DNA of 64,000 nucleotides. Origin: Metarhizobium sp964253915. GTDB taxonomy: Bacteria; Pseudomonadota; Alphaproteobacteria; Rhizobiales; Rhizobiaceae. The notes below the pieces were generated by a model. That model was not told the origin of the DNA. It saw only the letters and a list, made by a program, of their open reading frames with translations, and did not search any database. A program made the position numbers and the translations under genes. The DNA is taken from NCBI RefSeq assembly GCF_964253915.1, contig NZ_CAXUSG020000003.1, positions 310,001 to 374,000 of the forward strand, in the 5' to 3' direction. Within the stretch, counting starts at the first letter, position 1. Each line of letters begins with the position of its first letter. Positions 51,759-61,650 of the stretch are shown piece after piece.

Positions 51759-53351
51759 TCAAGCCATGCGCTTGCGGGAACGGTCCTGGTTTTCGGGAAC
51801 GAAGGCATCCGCGACCACCCTGTTGCGACCGGAATGTTTTGCGGCATAAAGCGCCAGATCGGCCCGCTTGATCAGCGGCTCAAGCATGTGCCGGCCTGCC
51901 TTGTCTTCCCGCCCGGCGCATCCGAAGCTCGCGCTTATCTTCAGCTTTTCGCCGCTGGGCAAGGCGATCTCCGCCGTTTCGATCGCGATCCGGACCTTTT
52001 CGGCAATCTTTACCGTCTCCTCGATGGTGCAATCGGGCAGCAGCGCCAGAAACTCCTCGCCGCCATGGCGCACCAGCAGGTCGAAGTTGCGGAAATGCCG
52101 GCGTGCGATGAGCGCGACCTCCCGGAGCACGGCGTCGCCGGCATCATGGCCATATGCGTCGTTGACCTGCTTGAAGTGGTCGAGGTCGAAAAGAACGATC
52201 GACACCCAGCGCAAACCGACGGCCTGGCTGAGGAGCGTCACCGCCGCCTGTTCGAAACCGCGGCGGTTGTAGAGGCCCGTCAGCAGATCGGTCTGGGCGG
52301 CGCTGCGCAGCTCGCCGATCAGGATTTCGCGTTCGCGGGTCAGCCTGTCGACCAGATTGACGCCGCGGGCCGCCAGGATGATGACGATGGCCACGAGAAC
52401 GAACAGCGTCATCGAGATGCCGAGGACCAGCATCAGGTGGAAACGGGCGCGGCTGGCGAGATCATCGCCGGACTTGCGGATGTCGGCGATTTCCTCGCCG
52501 ATTTTCGTGCGCCAGAAATCGAACCGCGCCTTCTGGAGCTTATCCCATTCCCCGACAGTGTCACCGGTCAGGGGCAGGACGTTGGCCAGCACGGCCTGCG
52601 CGAAACGCTCGATCTTCTTTCCGGTCTCCGACTGCTCGAAAATCATGATGTCGTGAATGATCGGCGCGTCGGTGTGATAACGCAGCTGGCTGATACCGGC
52701 GCGATGCAGGCCTTGCGCCGTCGCCAGCGCATCGCGGTCGGCGACATCCAGGCCGTTTTCGGTCAGGCTGCGACGAACGAGGAAATTGGTGACCAGCCCG
52801 CCCTGGTGAGCGGTCAGGATGTTGAAAAATTCGACCGATTTGTGCAGCAGCGTCCTGTCGGTCACCCTTGTTCCGAGAAAATCCACCACTTCGAGCTGAA
52901 TGAGGGCAGCAGGCCGGTAGGCGGCGATGATCTGCTTGATCGTCGCTTCGCCGGAATCGACCGCCAGGCGAAAGTCGCGGATGCTCTTGTAACTGACGTT
53001 CCAGCTCTCCAGCAGCTGCTCGAGCCTGTCATCGACAATCACCGCATCGGAAACCGCAAAATAGAAATCCTGACGCGCCTGATCCATCGCGCTGCGGGCT
53101 TCGTGCATCGCCGAGGTATTGTGCGGGCTGCCATCGGCCAGATAGGCGATCGTGGCGCGCGCTTCCTGCGGCAGAACCGACGCGGCGATGGAGCCGGCTT
53201 GCGACAGCAGGTCGGCATAATGCTTATCTTCGTCGAGCGCCAGATATTCCAGGTAAGAGGTGCGCACGACCGCGATCGAACCGAGCAGCATGAACAGCGA
53301 CGGCAAAAAGATTGCCGCCATAACCACGTTCTTGATGGTCGTCAGGTTCAT
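51759..53351 (-). CDS. Membrane-bound GGDEF diguanylate cyclase
   Basis: 530 residues. Helix 1 (about 8-30) and helix 2 (about 310-332) enclose a long all-helical extracytoplasmic sensor region resembling nitrate/nitrite-sensing (NIT-type) domains (GTRVTDRTLLHKSVEFFNILTA). The C-terminal GGDEF domain reads GGEEF near residue 429 with DLDHFKQVNDAYGHDAGD before it, so it should be active. No EAL domain is present. It is predicted to raise c-di-GMP in response to a periplasmic signal. Monocistronic by position. Confidence 0.9.
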   Translation of the reverse strand: MNLTTIKNVVMAAIFLPSLFMLLGSIAVVRTSYLEYLALDEDKHYADLLSQAGSIAASVLPQEARATIAYLADGSPHNTSAMHEARSAMDQARQDFYFAVSDAVIVDDRLEQLLESWNVSYKSIRDFRLAVDSGEATIKQIIAAYRPAALIQLEVVDFLGTRVTDRTLLHKSVEFFNILTAHQGGLVTNFLVRRSLTENGLDVADRDALATAQGLHRAGISQLRYHTDAPIIHDIMIFEQSETGKKIERFAQAVLANVLPLTGDTVGEWDKLQKARFDFWRTKIGEEIADIRKSGDDLASRARFHLMLVLGISMTLFVLVAIVIILAARGVNLVDRLTREREILIGELRSAAQTDLLTGLYNRRGFEQAAVTLLSQAVGLRWVSIVLFDLDHFKQVNDAYGHDAGDAVLREVALIARRHFRNFDLLVRHGGEEFLALLPDCTIEETVKIAEKVRIAIETAEIALPSGEKLKISASFGCAGREDKAGRHMLEPLIKRADLALYAAKHSGRNRVVADAFVPENQDRSRKRMA

Positions 53352-53486
53352 GAACGGTTTCCGTCGATAAAGATAATCCCATGGAAGACCGGCACGCGCG
53401 ATGCCGCACTCGACACGAAATACTTCCGACTACGAAAACTAGCCTCGCGCCGTTAAGAACATCTGAACGGATAGGTACGTCCTGCA

Positions 53487-54185
53487 CTAGGCGTTCGGCG
53501 CGGCCTCTTCAGGCTGGGCAGGTTCGCCAGGTTCCGCACCCTCTGCAGGGTCGGGACGGCGGAAATCGCCGGTCTTGCCGTCCATGATCCACAATTCACC
53601 ATTGGAGATGTCGAACCATGCCCCATGCACCTGCAGCTTGCCGCGTTCTTCCAGAATGCGTACGCAGGGGAAGGTGCGGAGATTCCTGATCGAATTGCGG
53701 ATGGAGACGCGCTCCAGCGCCGTTTGCCGCTCGGTGGCGGTCATCACGTCGTTGCTCTGGATCTGCTCGGCAGCCGGCTTCAGCAGGCTCATCCAGCGGC
53801 CGATGAAATCACCCGGTGACAGAGGCTCCATGGCAGGATCAAGCGCCGCCTGGATGCCACCGCAGCGGCCATGGCCCATAACGACGATATCCTTCACCCG
53901 CAGCGACTGCACCGCATATTCCAGCGCCGCCGAAGTCGCGTGAAAATGACCGTCCGGCTCATAGGGCGGAACCATATTGGCGACGTTGCGCATCACGAAG
54001 AGTTCGCCGGGCCCGCTGTCGAAGATGATCTCCGGCGCGGCGCGCGAGTCACAACAGGCAATGACGAGAACCTGTGGTTTCTGGCCGTTTTCCGCCAGGA
54101 CGCGATAACGCTCGCGTTCGTCCACATAACGACCGCCCATGAAATTTCTGTAGCCGTTCAGCAGCGGCGAAGGAAAACGATGCAT
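53487..54185 (-). CDS. Beta-class carbonic anhydrase
   Basis: 232 residues. Zinc ligands Cys45 (in CCDSR, 44-48), His105 and Cys108 (GHGRCGG) are in the beta-class arrangement, with the Asp46-Arg48 dyad. The cytoplasmic enzyme interconverts CO2 and bicarbonate. The C-terminus has an acidic Pro/Glu/Ala-rich tail (AEGAEPGEPAQPEEAAP) beyond the usual end. It lies 50 bases after the pyridoxal-kinase gene, on the same strand. Confidence 0.95.
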   Translation of the reverse strand: MHRFPSPLLNGYRNFMGGRYVDERERYRVLAENGQKPQVLVIACCDSRAAPEIIFDSGPGELFVMRNVANMVPPYEPDGHFHATSAALEYAVQSLRVKDIVVMGHGRCGGIQAALDPAMEPLSPGDFIGRWMSLLKPAAEQIQSNDVMTATERQTALERVSIRNSIRNLRTFPCVRILEERGKLQVHGAWFDISNGELWIMDGKTGDFRRPDPAEGAEPGEPAQPEEAAPNA

Positions 54186-54235
54186 GATTCCGGGGATCCT
54201 TCTTTCACGTCAAAAAAATTTGTCGCAGCAACTGT

Positions 54236-55111
54236 CTAGCGCTTGCGCTGCTGGGCCGGATGAACGAGGCGACGCATCTGCACCATCGCCATCGGCGTCG
54301 ACAGGCTGGCCAGGTCGCTCTCCAGTGTCAGTTCGTCTCCGCCGCGCTTGGCGGTGCGCGCCAGGATCTCGTAAACCGAGGCCGTCGCAAGCTGCAGAGC
54401 CTTTTCTTCGTCGACACCGTCGAGCAACCGCGCCAGGAAGACGGCAGACAGCAGGTCGCCGAGCCCGTTCGGCGGATTGTCGATCAGCCGGTGCTCGGCG
54501 AGCAGCGCATGGCGGCCGGACAGATAAAGATTTCCTGTGCCACCGGCCATCATCGGCGCGGCCGAGGTCACCAGCATGCGCGGCGGCCCGAGCGACAGGG
54601 CCGCATCCATGATTGCCGTATTGTCTTCAAGCGCCGATCCCACCATCCAGGCAAGCTCGTAGCGGTTCGGCGTCGCCAGCGAGGCAATCGGGATCAAGTG
54701 ATCGCGAACGGCCGTCGCCGTCGCCTCGGCAATATAGAGGCCGCCGAGATCGCCCATCACCGGATCGCAGACATACATCAGATCCGGCTTCTTTTCCTTG
54801 AGCGCCGTCACCAGCCGCGCCACCGCATGCGCCTGGGCAGGATTGGCGAAATAACCCGACAGCACCGCCGAGACCTCATCGATCCAGGGCGCCCGGATGA
54901 GATCGTCGATCGCCTTGTCGAAATCGCCTTCCGGAAAAGTCAGCCGTGTTGCCGGGCCACGGCCGGGATGCCAGGGCAAAACGATCGTCGGCATCGCCCA
55001 CACCGGAAAGCCGAGAGCTTCCAGCCCCAGGACGGCAGCACGATTTCCAACCGAACCGCGGATCACATGGCTGGAGATGACAATGACCGCGCCGCGTTTA
55101 TCTTCGCTCAT
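54236..55111 (-). CDS. pdxY: Pyridoxal kinase
   Basis: 291 residues. VIVISSHVIRGSVGNRAAVLGLEALG, YVCDPVMGD, a LATPNRYELAWM substrate segment and NGLGDLLSAVFLA (the GTGD-type anion hole, here GLGD) are typical PdxY/PdxK features. It phosphorylates pyridoxal for vitamin B6 salvage. ATG 55111 follows a GGAAGAGG ribosome site; an ATG seven codons upstream is less likely. Confidence 0.92.
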   Translation of the reverse strand: MSEDKRGAVIVISSHVIRGSVGNRAAVLGLEALGFPVWAMPTIVLPWHPGRGPATRLTFPEGDFDKAIDDLIRAPWIDEVSAVLSGYFANPAQAHAVARLVTALKEKKPDLMYVCDPVMGDLGGLYIAEATATAVRDHLIPIASLATPNRYELAWMVGSALEDNTAIMDAALSLGPPRMLVTSAAPMMAGGTGNLYLSGRHALLAEHRLIDNPPNGLGDLLSAVFLARLLDGVDEEKALQLATASVYEILARTAKRGGDELTLESDLASLSTPMAMVQMRRLVHPAQQRKR

Positions 55112-55366
55112 GGGACCTCTTCCGATCTGCACCAGCAGCGTTGTTCATCCCTTTCGGCCGTCGATGTCAACCGCATTCACAAAATGATGAACTTCTTCTC
55201 CTATCTACAGGAAGAGGCCGGAAAATCAAAAAATTGCGTGATCGCGGCTGCCCTTGCCGTTCTCAAGGTCACAAAATTTAAAAAATCGGTGCTTCCATCA
55301 TCATTTGACAATCATTTCTTCGCAATTTGACTAAACTTCGCCGAACCGCATGGGGGAAAGACGTCG

Positions 55367-58300
55367 ATGGGCAGCAAAAACACGCCGAAACGCGAAAAAC
55401 AGATCGAAAGCGCGCGCAAGATCGCCGCAGCGACGGGGGAGGCTTTTATCGAGCCGGCGCTGCTCTTCGGACGTGCCAGCAATGACGACCTGGAGCTTTA
55501 TTCGCCCGAGATGCTGGCCCGCTCCGCGGTGCATGCGGCCTACGAACTGGGCGGCTGGGACGGCAAGACCGCCCGCGTCCAGGTCGGCACGCTCGACGGC
55601 GTCGATCCGCTCGGCGTTGCCGTCTCGGTGCTGACCGTGACGGATCGCAATATGCCTTTCCTCTACGACTCGGTCATGGGTGAGGTCACTTCTTCTTACC
55701 GCGACATCTATCTTGCCGTTCATCCGATCCTGCTGCGCCAGGCCGATGGAGAAGTCACGCTTTATACCGCCGATCGCCCCGGCACCCCGGAAAGCCGGGT
55801 CAGCCATATTCAGCTGCATCTCGCGCCGCTGACGGCAGAGCAGGCGGCCGATCTGGTCGCCCGCCTGACGCACCTGCTCAACCAGGTGCATGTTGCCGTT
55901 GATGGCTGGCAGCCGATGCTGTCGCGTCTGGATACGGTGATGGGCGAACTCGCCGCATTTGGCGGCACCCGCCGCAAGGCCGACCGCGACGAAGCCTATG
56001 CTTTCCTCGACTGGCTGCGGCAGGACAATTTCACCTTCCTCGGCATGCGCGACTACCTCTATTCCGGCAAGGGCGAAGACGCGACGATCGAGCGTGACAA
56101 GGGCACCGGCCTCGGCATCCTCTCCGATCCCGATGTCCGCGTGCTGCGCCAGGGCAAGGACGCGGTGATGACAACACCGGAAATCCTCGCCTTCCTGCAG
56201 GGGCCGGATTTCCTGATCGTCACCAAGGCCAACGTCAAGTCCGTCGTCCACCGCCGCGCCTACATGGATTACATCGGCGTCAAGCGTTTCGACGAGGAAG
56301 GCAATGTCGTCGGCGAGCTGCGCATCGTCGGCCTCTTCACCTCGACCGCCTATACACATGCCGCCGCGCAGATCCCGCTCCTGCGTTCCAAGGTCGAGAA
56401 GGTCATCGACCATTTCGGCTTCGATCCGAAGAGCCATTCCGGCAAGACGTTGCAGAACACGCTGGAATCCTATCCGCGCGACGATCTTTTCCAGATCGAC
56501 ACCAGCCTGCTTGCGCGGTTCTGCGAACAGATCAACGAACTGTCCGAGCGTCCGCGCGTGCGCGTGCTGCCGCGTATCGATCATTTCGACCGCTTCGTTT
56601 CGGTGATCGTCTACGTGCCGCGCGAGGAATACAATTCCGTCGTTCGCGAAAAGGTCGGCGATTATCTCAAGACCGTCTATGACGGCCGGGTTTCCGCCTA
56701 TTATCCCGCTTTCCCCGAGGGCGGCGTCGCCCGGGTGCATTTCATCATCGGCCGCTCCGCCGGCACCACGCCGCGGGTGCCGCAGGCCAAGCTGGAAGAA
56801 ACGATCCGCCGTATCGCCTCGCGCTGGGACGAGCGTTTTGCCGCGCTCGCCGGACCGAAGGCGCCGGCCATCGATGTCGGCCAGGCCTATCAGGAAGCCT
56901 TTACGCCTGAAGATACGGTTGCCGACCTCGCCAACATCACCGCCTGCGCCGAAGGGGCTGCGATCCGCATCGGTTTCCACAACCGTGATACCGACGGCGT
57001 AAAGACCCTGTCGCTTCGCATCTTCCACGGGCACCAGAATCTCGCTTTGTCGCGCCGTGTGCCGCTGCTGGAAAACCTGGGTTTCAACGTCATCAGCGAG
57101 CGCACCTTCGACATCCATGTCAGCGGCAAGGGTGGCGAGGAGGCGCTGGTGGTGCTGCATGACATGACCCTTGAGCCGGCAAACGGCCGCCCGGTCGATC
57201 TCGCCAGACATGGCAAGGTTCTGGAGGACGCCTTCGTCGCCGCTTTCGAGGGCCGCATCGACAATGACGGCTTCAACCGCCTCATCCTGTCGGCAGACCT
57301 GACCGGCCGTGAAGTGACGGTGCTGCGCGCCTATGCCCGCTATCTGCGGCAGACGGGCATTGCCTATTCGCAGGATTACATCGCCGAAACGCTCGGCAAA
57401 TATCCGGCGATCGCCACGCTGATCTTCCAGCTGTTCCGCGACATGCTCGTCCCTGATGTCGCCGAGAAGGCCCGCATCAAGAAACTCACCGACCTGCACC
57501 AGAAGATCGAAACGGCGCTGGCCACGGTGCCGAGCCTCGACGACGACCGCATCCTGCGCCGCTTCGTCAACGCCATCGATTCGACGCTCAGGACCAATTA
57601 TTTCCAGCGCAACGCCGACGGTTCGCCGAAGGCGATGCTGGCCTTCAAGCTCGATCCGAAATTGCTGGACGGCCTGCCGGAACCGCGGCCGTTCCGCGAA
57701 ATCTTCGTCTACGGCGTCGAAGTCGAAGGCGTGCACCTGCGTTTCGGCAAGGTGGCGCGTGGCGGCCTGCGCTGGTCGGACCGTGCCCAGGACTACCGCA
57801 CCGAAGTGCTCGGCCTCGTCAAGGCACAGCAGGTGAAGAACGCCGTCATCGTGCCGGTCGGCGCCAAGGGCGGCTTCTTCCCGAAACAGCTGCCGGTCGG
57901 CGGCAGCCGCGACGCGATCTTCGCCGCCGGCACCGAGGCCTACAAGACTTACATCCGCACCCTGCTGTCGATCACCGACAACATCGTCGGCGCGGACATC
58001 GTGCCGCCGGCCGATACGCTGCGGCTTGACGGCGACGATCCATACTTCGTCGTCGCCGCCGACAAGGGCACGGCAACCTTCTCCGACACCGCCAACGGAC
58101 TTGCCCAGGAAGCCGGCTTCTGGCTCGACGACGCCTTCGCCTCCGGCGGTTCGGCCGGCTACGACCACAAGAAGATGGGCATCACCGCCCGCGGCGCCTG
58201 GGAAACCGTCAAGCGCCACTTCCGCGAATTCGACATCGACATCCAGACGACGCCGTTTACCGTCGCCGGCGTCGGCGACATGTCGGGCGACGTCTTCGGC

Positions 58301-60154
58301 AACGGCATGCTGCTGTCGGAAAAAATCCGGCTGATCGCCGCCTTCGACCATCGCGACATCTTCATCGATCCCGCTCCGGACATGGCCACCACCTTTGCCG
58401 AGCGCAAGCGGCTGTTTGGCCTGGCGCGATCGAGCTGGCAGGATTTCGACCGCTCGCGCCTTTCGCCCGGCGGTATGATCATTTCACGCTCGGAAAAATC
58501 CGTCACCCTGACGCCGCAGGCCGCCGCTGCCATCGGTCTCGACAAGACGGTGGCGACGCCCTTCGAAATCATGACGACGATTCTCAAGGCCCAGGTCGAT
58601 CTCCTGTGGTTCGGCGGCATCGGCACCTACATCAAGGCGCTGAATGAAACCGACACCGATGTCGGCGACCGCGCCAACGACCCGATCCGCGTCACCGCCG
58701 ACGAAGTGCGTGCCCGCGTCATCGGCGAAGGCGCGAATCTCGGCGTGACGCAGCGCGGCCGTATCGCCTATTCGCTGAAGGGTGGCCGCAGCAACTCGGA
58801 TGCCATCGATAACTCCGCCGGCGTCAATTCGTCCGACGTCGAGGTCAATATCAAGATCGCTCTGTCGACCCCGATGCAGGACGGCCGTCTGCCGCGGCCG
58901 AAACGCAACCAGCTGCTCTCCTCTATGACCGATGAAGTTGCCGCCCTGGTGCTGCGCAACAACTACCTGCAGTCCCTGGCGATCTCGATGACGGAGCGCA
59001 AAGGGCAAGGCAACGCCGAAGAGTTGAGCCGGCTCATGAATGTGCTGGAAGCGGCTGGCCAGCTGAACCGCAAGGTGGAAGTCCTGCCGGACAATGCTGC
59101 GCTCGCCGAACGTTACGCCGCCGGAAAGCCGTTGACGCGGCCGGAAATCGGCGTGCTTCTTTCCTACGCCAAGATCGTACTCTTCGACGCGCTGATCTCC
59201 GGCGACCTGCCTGATGACGCGGCGTTCCAGAGCGTGCTGATGCAATATTTCCCCGGCAAGATGCAGAAGGCCTATGCCGGCGATATCGCCGCCCACCGCC
59301 TGCGCCGCGAAATCATCGCCACCGTGCTTGCCAACGAGGTCATCAACCGCGGTGGCCCCGGTTTTGTCGTGCAGATGAGCGATGCGACGGGTGCGACCTC
59401 TTCCGAAGTCGTCAAGGCGGCATCGCTTGCCCGCGACGGTTTTGGCCTGACCCGCCTCTGGGCCGAAACCGACGCGCTCGACGGCAAGATCGGCGGTCAG
59501 GCGCAAAACCGCCTTTATGCCGATATCGGCAGTTTTTACGCCGGCATTACCCGGCTGATCCTCAAGACCGGCCTGGAAAAAGGCACGGTGGAGGAAGCCG
59601 GCGCCCGGCTGCTGGCAGGCGTCAAGGGCCTGAAGTCGAGCATCCAGTCCGTCATGCCGGCGGACATGGCGAAAGAGATCGAGGAACGGCAAGCGGAATA
59701 CGTGGCGTCCGGCGTACCGGAAGCGCTGGCCAGGGATGTCGCCGGCCTGCTCGGCCTTGTTCTGACGCCGGAGATCATGCAGATCGCCGCCCGCACCGGC
59801 CACAATCTCGTGCGTGCCGCCGAATGCTATTTTGCGGTGTCGCAGACCTTCCGCATCGGCCGGCTGCTCGCCGGCGGCCAGCGCATCATGCCGGCCGATC
59901 ACTACGAAAACCTGGCGCTGGCCCGCAGCCTCGACCAGATCTCGGCGGCACGGCGCGACATCGTTACGACAGCGCTGACGCGCCATCCCAAGGAGAAACA
60001 GCCGGTCCAGGCCTGGCAGGCGGAAGACCGCATCCGCATCAACCGCCTCGGCGAACAGCTGGTGCTGCTCGGCGACAGCGGCGATGCCAGCCTTGCCAAG
60101 CTGACCGTCGCCGCCGGCCTGCTCGGCGACCTGGCCCGGGGTCCGACCGAATGA
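55367..60154 (+). CDS. NAD-specific glutamate dehydrogenase, 180-kDa type
   Basis: 1595 residues, the normal size for the large bacterial NAD-GDH. An N-terminal regulatory region of about 700 residues (MPFLYDSVMGEVTSSYRDIY) precedes a GDH catalytic core with GKVARGGLRWSDRAQDYRTE, the substrate-lysine block NAVIVPVGAKGGFFPKQLP and a Rossmann region (VAGVGDMSGDVFGNGM). A long C-terminal helical part follows. It deaminates glutamate to 2-oxoglutarate, feeding the TCA cycle. The ATG has a GGGGGAAAG site. Confidence 0.96.
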   Translation: MGSKNTPKREKQIESARKIAAATGEAFIEPALLFGRASNDDLELYSPEMLARSAVHAAYELGGWDGKTARVQVGTLDGVDPLGVAVSVLTVTDRNMPFLYDSVMGEVTSSYRDIYLAVHPILLRQADGEVTLYTADRPGTPESRVSHIQLHLAPLTAEQAADLVARLTHLLNQVHVAVDGWQPMLSRLDTVMGELAAFGGTRRKADRDEAYAFLDWLRQDNFTFLGMRDYLYSGKGEDATIERDKGTGLGILSDPDVRVLRQGKDAVMTTPEILAFLQGPDFLIVTKANVKSVVHRRAYMDYIGVKRFDEEGNVVGELRIVGLFTSTAYTHAAAQIPLLRSKVEKVIDHFGFDPKSHSGKTLQNTLESYPRDDLFQIDTSLLARFCEQINELSERPRVRVLPRIDHFDRFVSVIVYVPREEYNSVVREKVGDYLKTVYDGRVSAYYPAFPEGGVARVHFIIGRSAGTTPRVPQAKLEETIRRIASRWDERFAALAGPKAPAIDVGQAYQEAFTPEDTVADLANITACAEGAAIRIGFHNRDTDGVKTLSLRIFHGHQNLALSRRVPLLENLGFNVISERTFDIHVSGKGGEEALVVLHDMTLEPANGRPVDLARHGKVLEDAFVAAFEGRIDNDGFNRLILSADLTGREVTVLRAYARYLRQTGIAYSQDYIAETLGKYPAIATLIFQLFRDMLVPDVAEKARIKKLTDLHQKIETALATVPSLDDDRILRRFVNAIDSTLRTNYFQRNADGSPKAMLAFKLDPKLLDGLPEPRPFREIFVYGVEVEGVHLRFGKVARGGLRWSDRAQDYRTEVLGLVKAQQVKNAVIVPVGAKGGFFPKQLPVGGSRDAIFAAGTEAYKTYIRTLLSITDNIVGADIVPPADTLRLDGDDPYFVVAADKGTATFSDTANGLAQEAGFWLDDAFASGGSAGYDHKKMGITARGAWETVKRHFREFDIDIQTTPFTVAGVGDMSGDVFGNGMLLSEKIRLIAAFDHRDIFIDPAPDMATTFAERKRLFGLARSSWQDFDRSRLSPGGMIISRSEKSVTLTPQAAAAIGLDKTVATPFEIMTTILKAQVDLLWFGGIGTYIKALNETDTDVGDRANDPIRVTADEVRARVIGEGANLGVTQRGRIAYSLKGGRSNSDAIDNSAGVNSSDVEVNIKIALSTPMQDGRLPRPKRNQLLSSMTDEVAALVLRNNYLQSLAISMTERKGQGNAEELSRLMNVLEAAGQLNRKVEVLPDNAALAERYAAGKPLTRPEIGVLLSYAKIVLFDALISGDLPDDAAFQSVLMQYFPGKMQKAYAGDIAAHRLRREIIATVLANEVINRGGPGFVVQMSDATGATSSEVVKAASLARDGFGLTRLWAETDALDGKIGGQAQNRLYADIGSFYAGITRLILKTGLEKGTVEEAGARLLAGVKGLKSSIQSVMPADMAKEIEERQAEYVASGVPEALARDVAGLLGLVLTPEIMQIAARTGHNLVRAAECYFAVSQTFRIGRLLAGGQRIMPADHYENLALARSLDQISAARRDIVTTALTRHPKEKQPVQAWQAEDRIRINRLGEQLVLLGDSGDASLAKLTVAAGLLGDLARGPTE

Positions 60155-60188
60155 CCACATACTCTCCGACGGCAGGGAGAAGGTCAGC

Positions 60189-61586
60189 GTGACAGCCTTG
60201 GCAACGGAAACGGTGCCAAGGGTTCCGGCGCGGGGCATCTGGGGCTGGATGCTCTTCGACTGGGCCGCCCAGCCGTTTTTCACCGTGGTGACGACCTTTA
60301 TCTTCGGGCCTTATTTTGTCGCCCGGCTGACGGAAGATCCGGTGGCCGCGCAGGCCGCCTGGAGCAACATGGCGACGGTTTCGGCGATCATCATCGCCAT
60401 CCTGTCGCCGATCCTCGGCTCGATTGCCGACCAGTCCGGTGCCCGGAAACCGTGGATCGCCTTTTTCGCGGCGATCAAGATCGTCTGCCTTTCCATGCTG
60501 TGGTTCGCCGAACCGGGCTCACCGGTCATCTATCCGATCATCTTCATGGTGCTGGCATCGATCTCGGCGGAGTTTTCGATCGTCTTCAACGATTCGATGA
60601 TGACGCGGCTGGTCGACAAGCAGGATGTCGGGCGAGTTTCCAACATCGCCTGGGGCCTCGGTTACCTCGGCGGCATGATCGTGCTGATCACCGTCGTGGC
60701 ATTCCTGGCCGCCAATCCCGACAGCGGCAAGACGCTGCTCGGTCTCGACCCTCTGTTCGGCCTCGATGCAAAAACCGGGGAAGATGCGCGGATCACCGGG
60801 CCGATTTCCGCCGTCTGGTATCTGATCTTCATCCTGCCGATGTTCCTGTTCACCCCGGATGCACCGCGCGGGCTGCCGTTTGCCGCCGCCGTCCGCACCG
60901 GGTTGCGCGAGCTTGGCACGACGCTCGGCGAACTCAAGCACCGCACCGGCATCCTGCGGTTTCTCGTGGCGCGCATGCTTTATCAGGACGGCGTCAATGG
61001 CCTGCTGATCCTGGGCGGCACCTTCGCCGCCGCGATGTTCGGCTGGGCGACGATCGAAATCGGCGTTTTCGGCATCATCCTCAATGTCGTCGCCATCTTC
61101 GGCTGCTGGGTGGCCGGCAGCATCGACCGGCATCTCGGCTCCAAGATCACGGTGCTGATCAGCCTCGTGCTCTTGCTCGCTGCCACCGTCGGCATGGTCT
61201 CGACGGGGCAGGGGTTCACGCTGTTCGGCCTCGTGCAACTCCCCACGACCGATAGCGGCGGCCTGTTCGGCACTGCGGCAGAAAAGATCTACCTGCTCTA
61301 CGGATTGCTGGTCGGCCTGTCATTCGGTCCGGTCCAGGCGTCGTCGCGTTCCTATCTGGCGCGTAGCGTCAGCCCTTCGGAAGCCGGACGTTATTTCGGC
61401 ATCTATGCGCTGTCGGGCCGCGCCACCAGCTTCATGGCAACGCTGAGCTTCTCGCTCGTCACCTATTGGAGCGGCTCGGCCCGCTTCGGCATGGCGACGC
61501 TGGTTGTCTTCCTGCTCGCAGGCCTGATCCTGCTGGTCGTGACACCCTATCCAGCCGAAAGAACGGAAGAGCCGGCTGGGGCATGA
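60189..61586 (+). CDS. UMF1/Atg22-like MFS transporter
   Basis: 465 residues, about 11-12 membrane helices, from a GTG start with GGGAGAAGG upstream. The family signature GWMLFDWAAQPFFTVVTTFIFGPYF opens the protein, and PILGSIADQSGARKPWIAFF and FNDSMMTRLV follow. Yeast relatives export amino acids from vacuoles; bacterial substrates are unknown. It lies 34 bases after the glutamate dehydrogenase gene on the same strand, which would fit transport of an amino acid, but this is inference. Confidence 0.9.
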   Translation: MTALATETVPRVPARGIWGWMLFDWAAQPFFTVVTTFIFGPYFVARLTEDPVAAQAAWSNMATVSAIIIAILSPILGSIADQSGARKPWIAFFAAIKIVCLSMLWFAEPGSPVIYPIIFMVLASISAEFSIVFNDSMMTRLVDKQDVGRVSNIAWGLGYLGGMIVLITVVAFLAANPDSGKTLLGLDPLFGLDAKTGEDARITGPISAVWYLIFILPMFLFTPDAPRGLPFAAAVRTGLRELGTTLGELKHRTGILRFLVARMLYQDGVNGLLILGGTFAAAMFGWATIEIGVFGIILNVVAIFGCWVAGSIDRHLGSKITVLISLVLLLAATVGMVSTGQGFTLFGLVQLPTTDSGGLFGTAAEKIYLLYGLLVGLSFGPVQASSRSYLARSVSPSEAGRYFGIYALSGRATSFMATLSFSLVTYWSGSARFGMATLVVFLLAGLILLVVTPYPAERTEEPAGA

Positions 61587-61650
61587 CCCCGCCGGCCCGA
61601 TCCTCTTCTTTACGCCATGCCGGAAACAAGACCGGAACGGCGCAAAAACA

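Noticed and set aside
55331..58351. A 1006-codon open frame on the minus strand opposite the glutamate dehydrogenase gene
   Set aside because: It mirrors the codon-position GC bias of the real gene, has no ribosome site or recognisable domain, and the plus-strand product is an unmistakable NAD-GDH.
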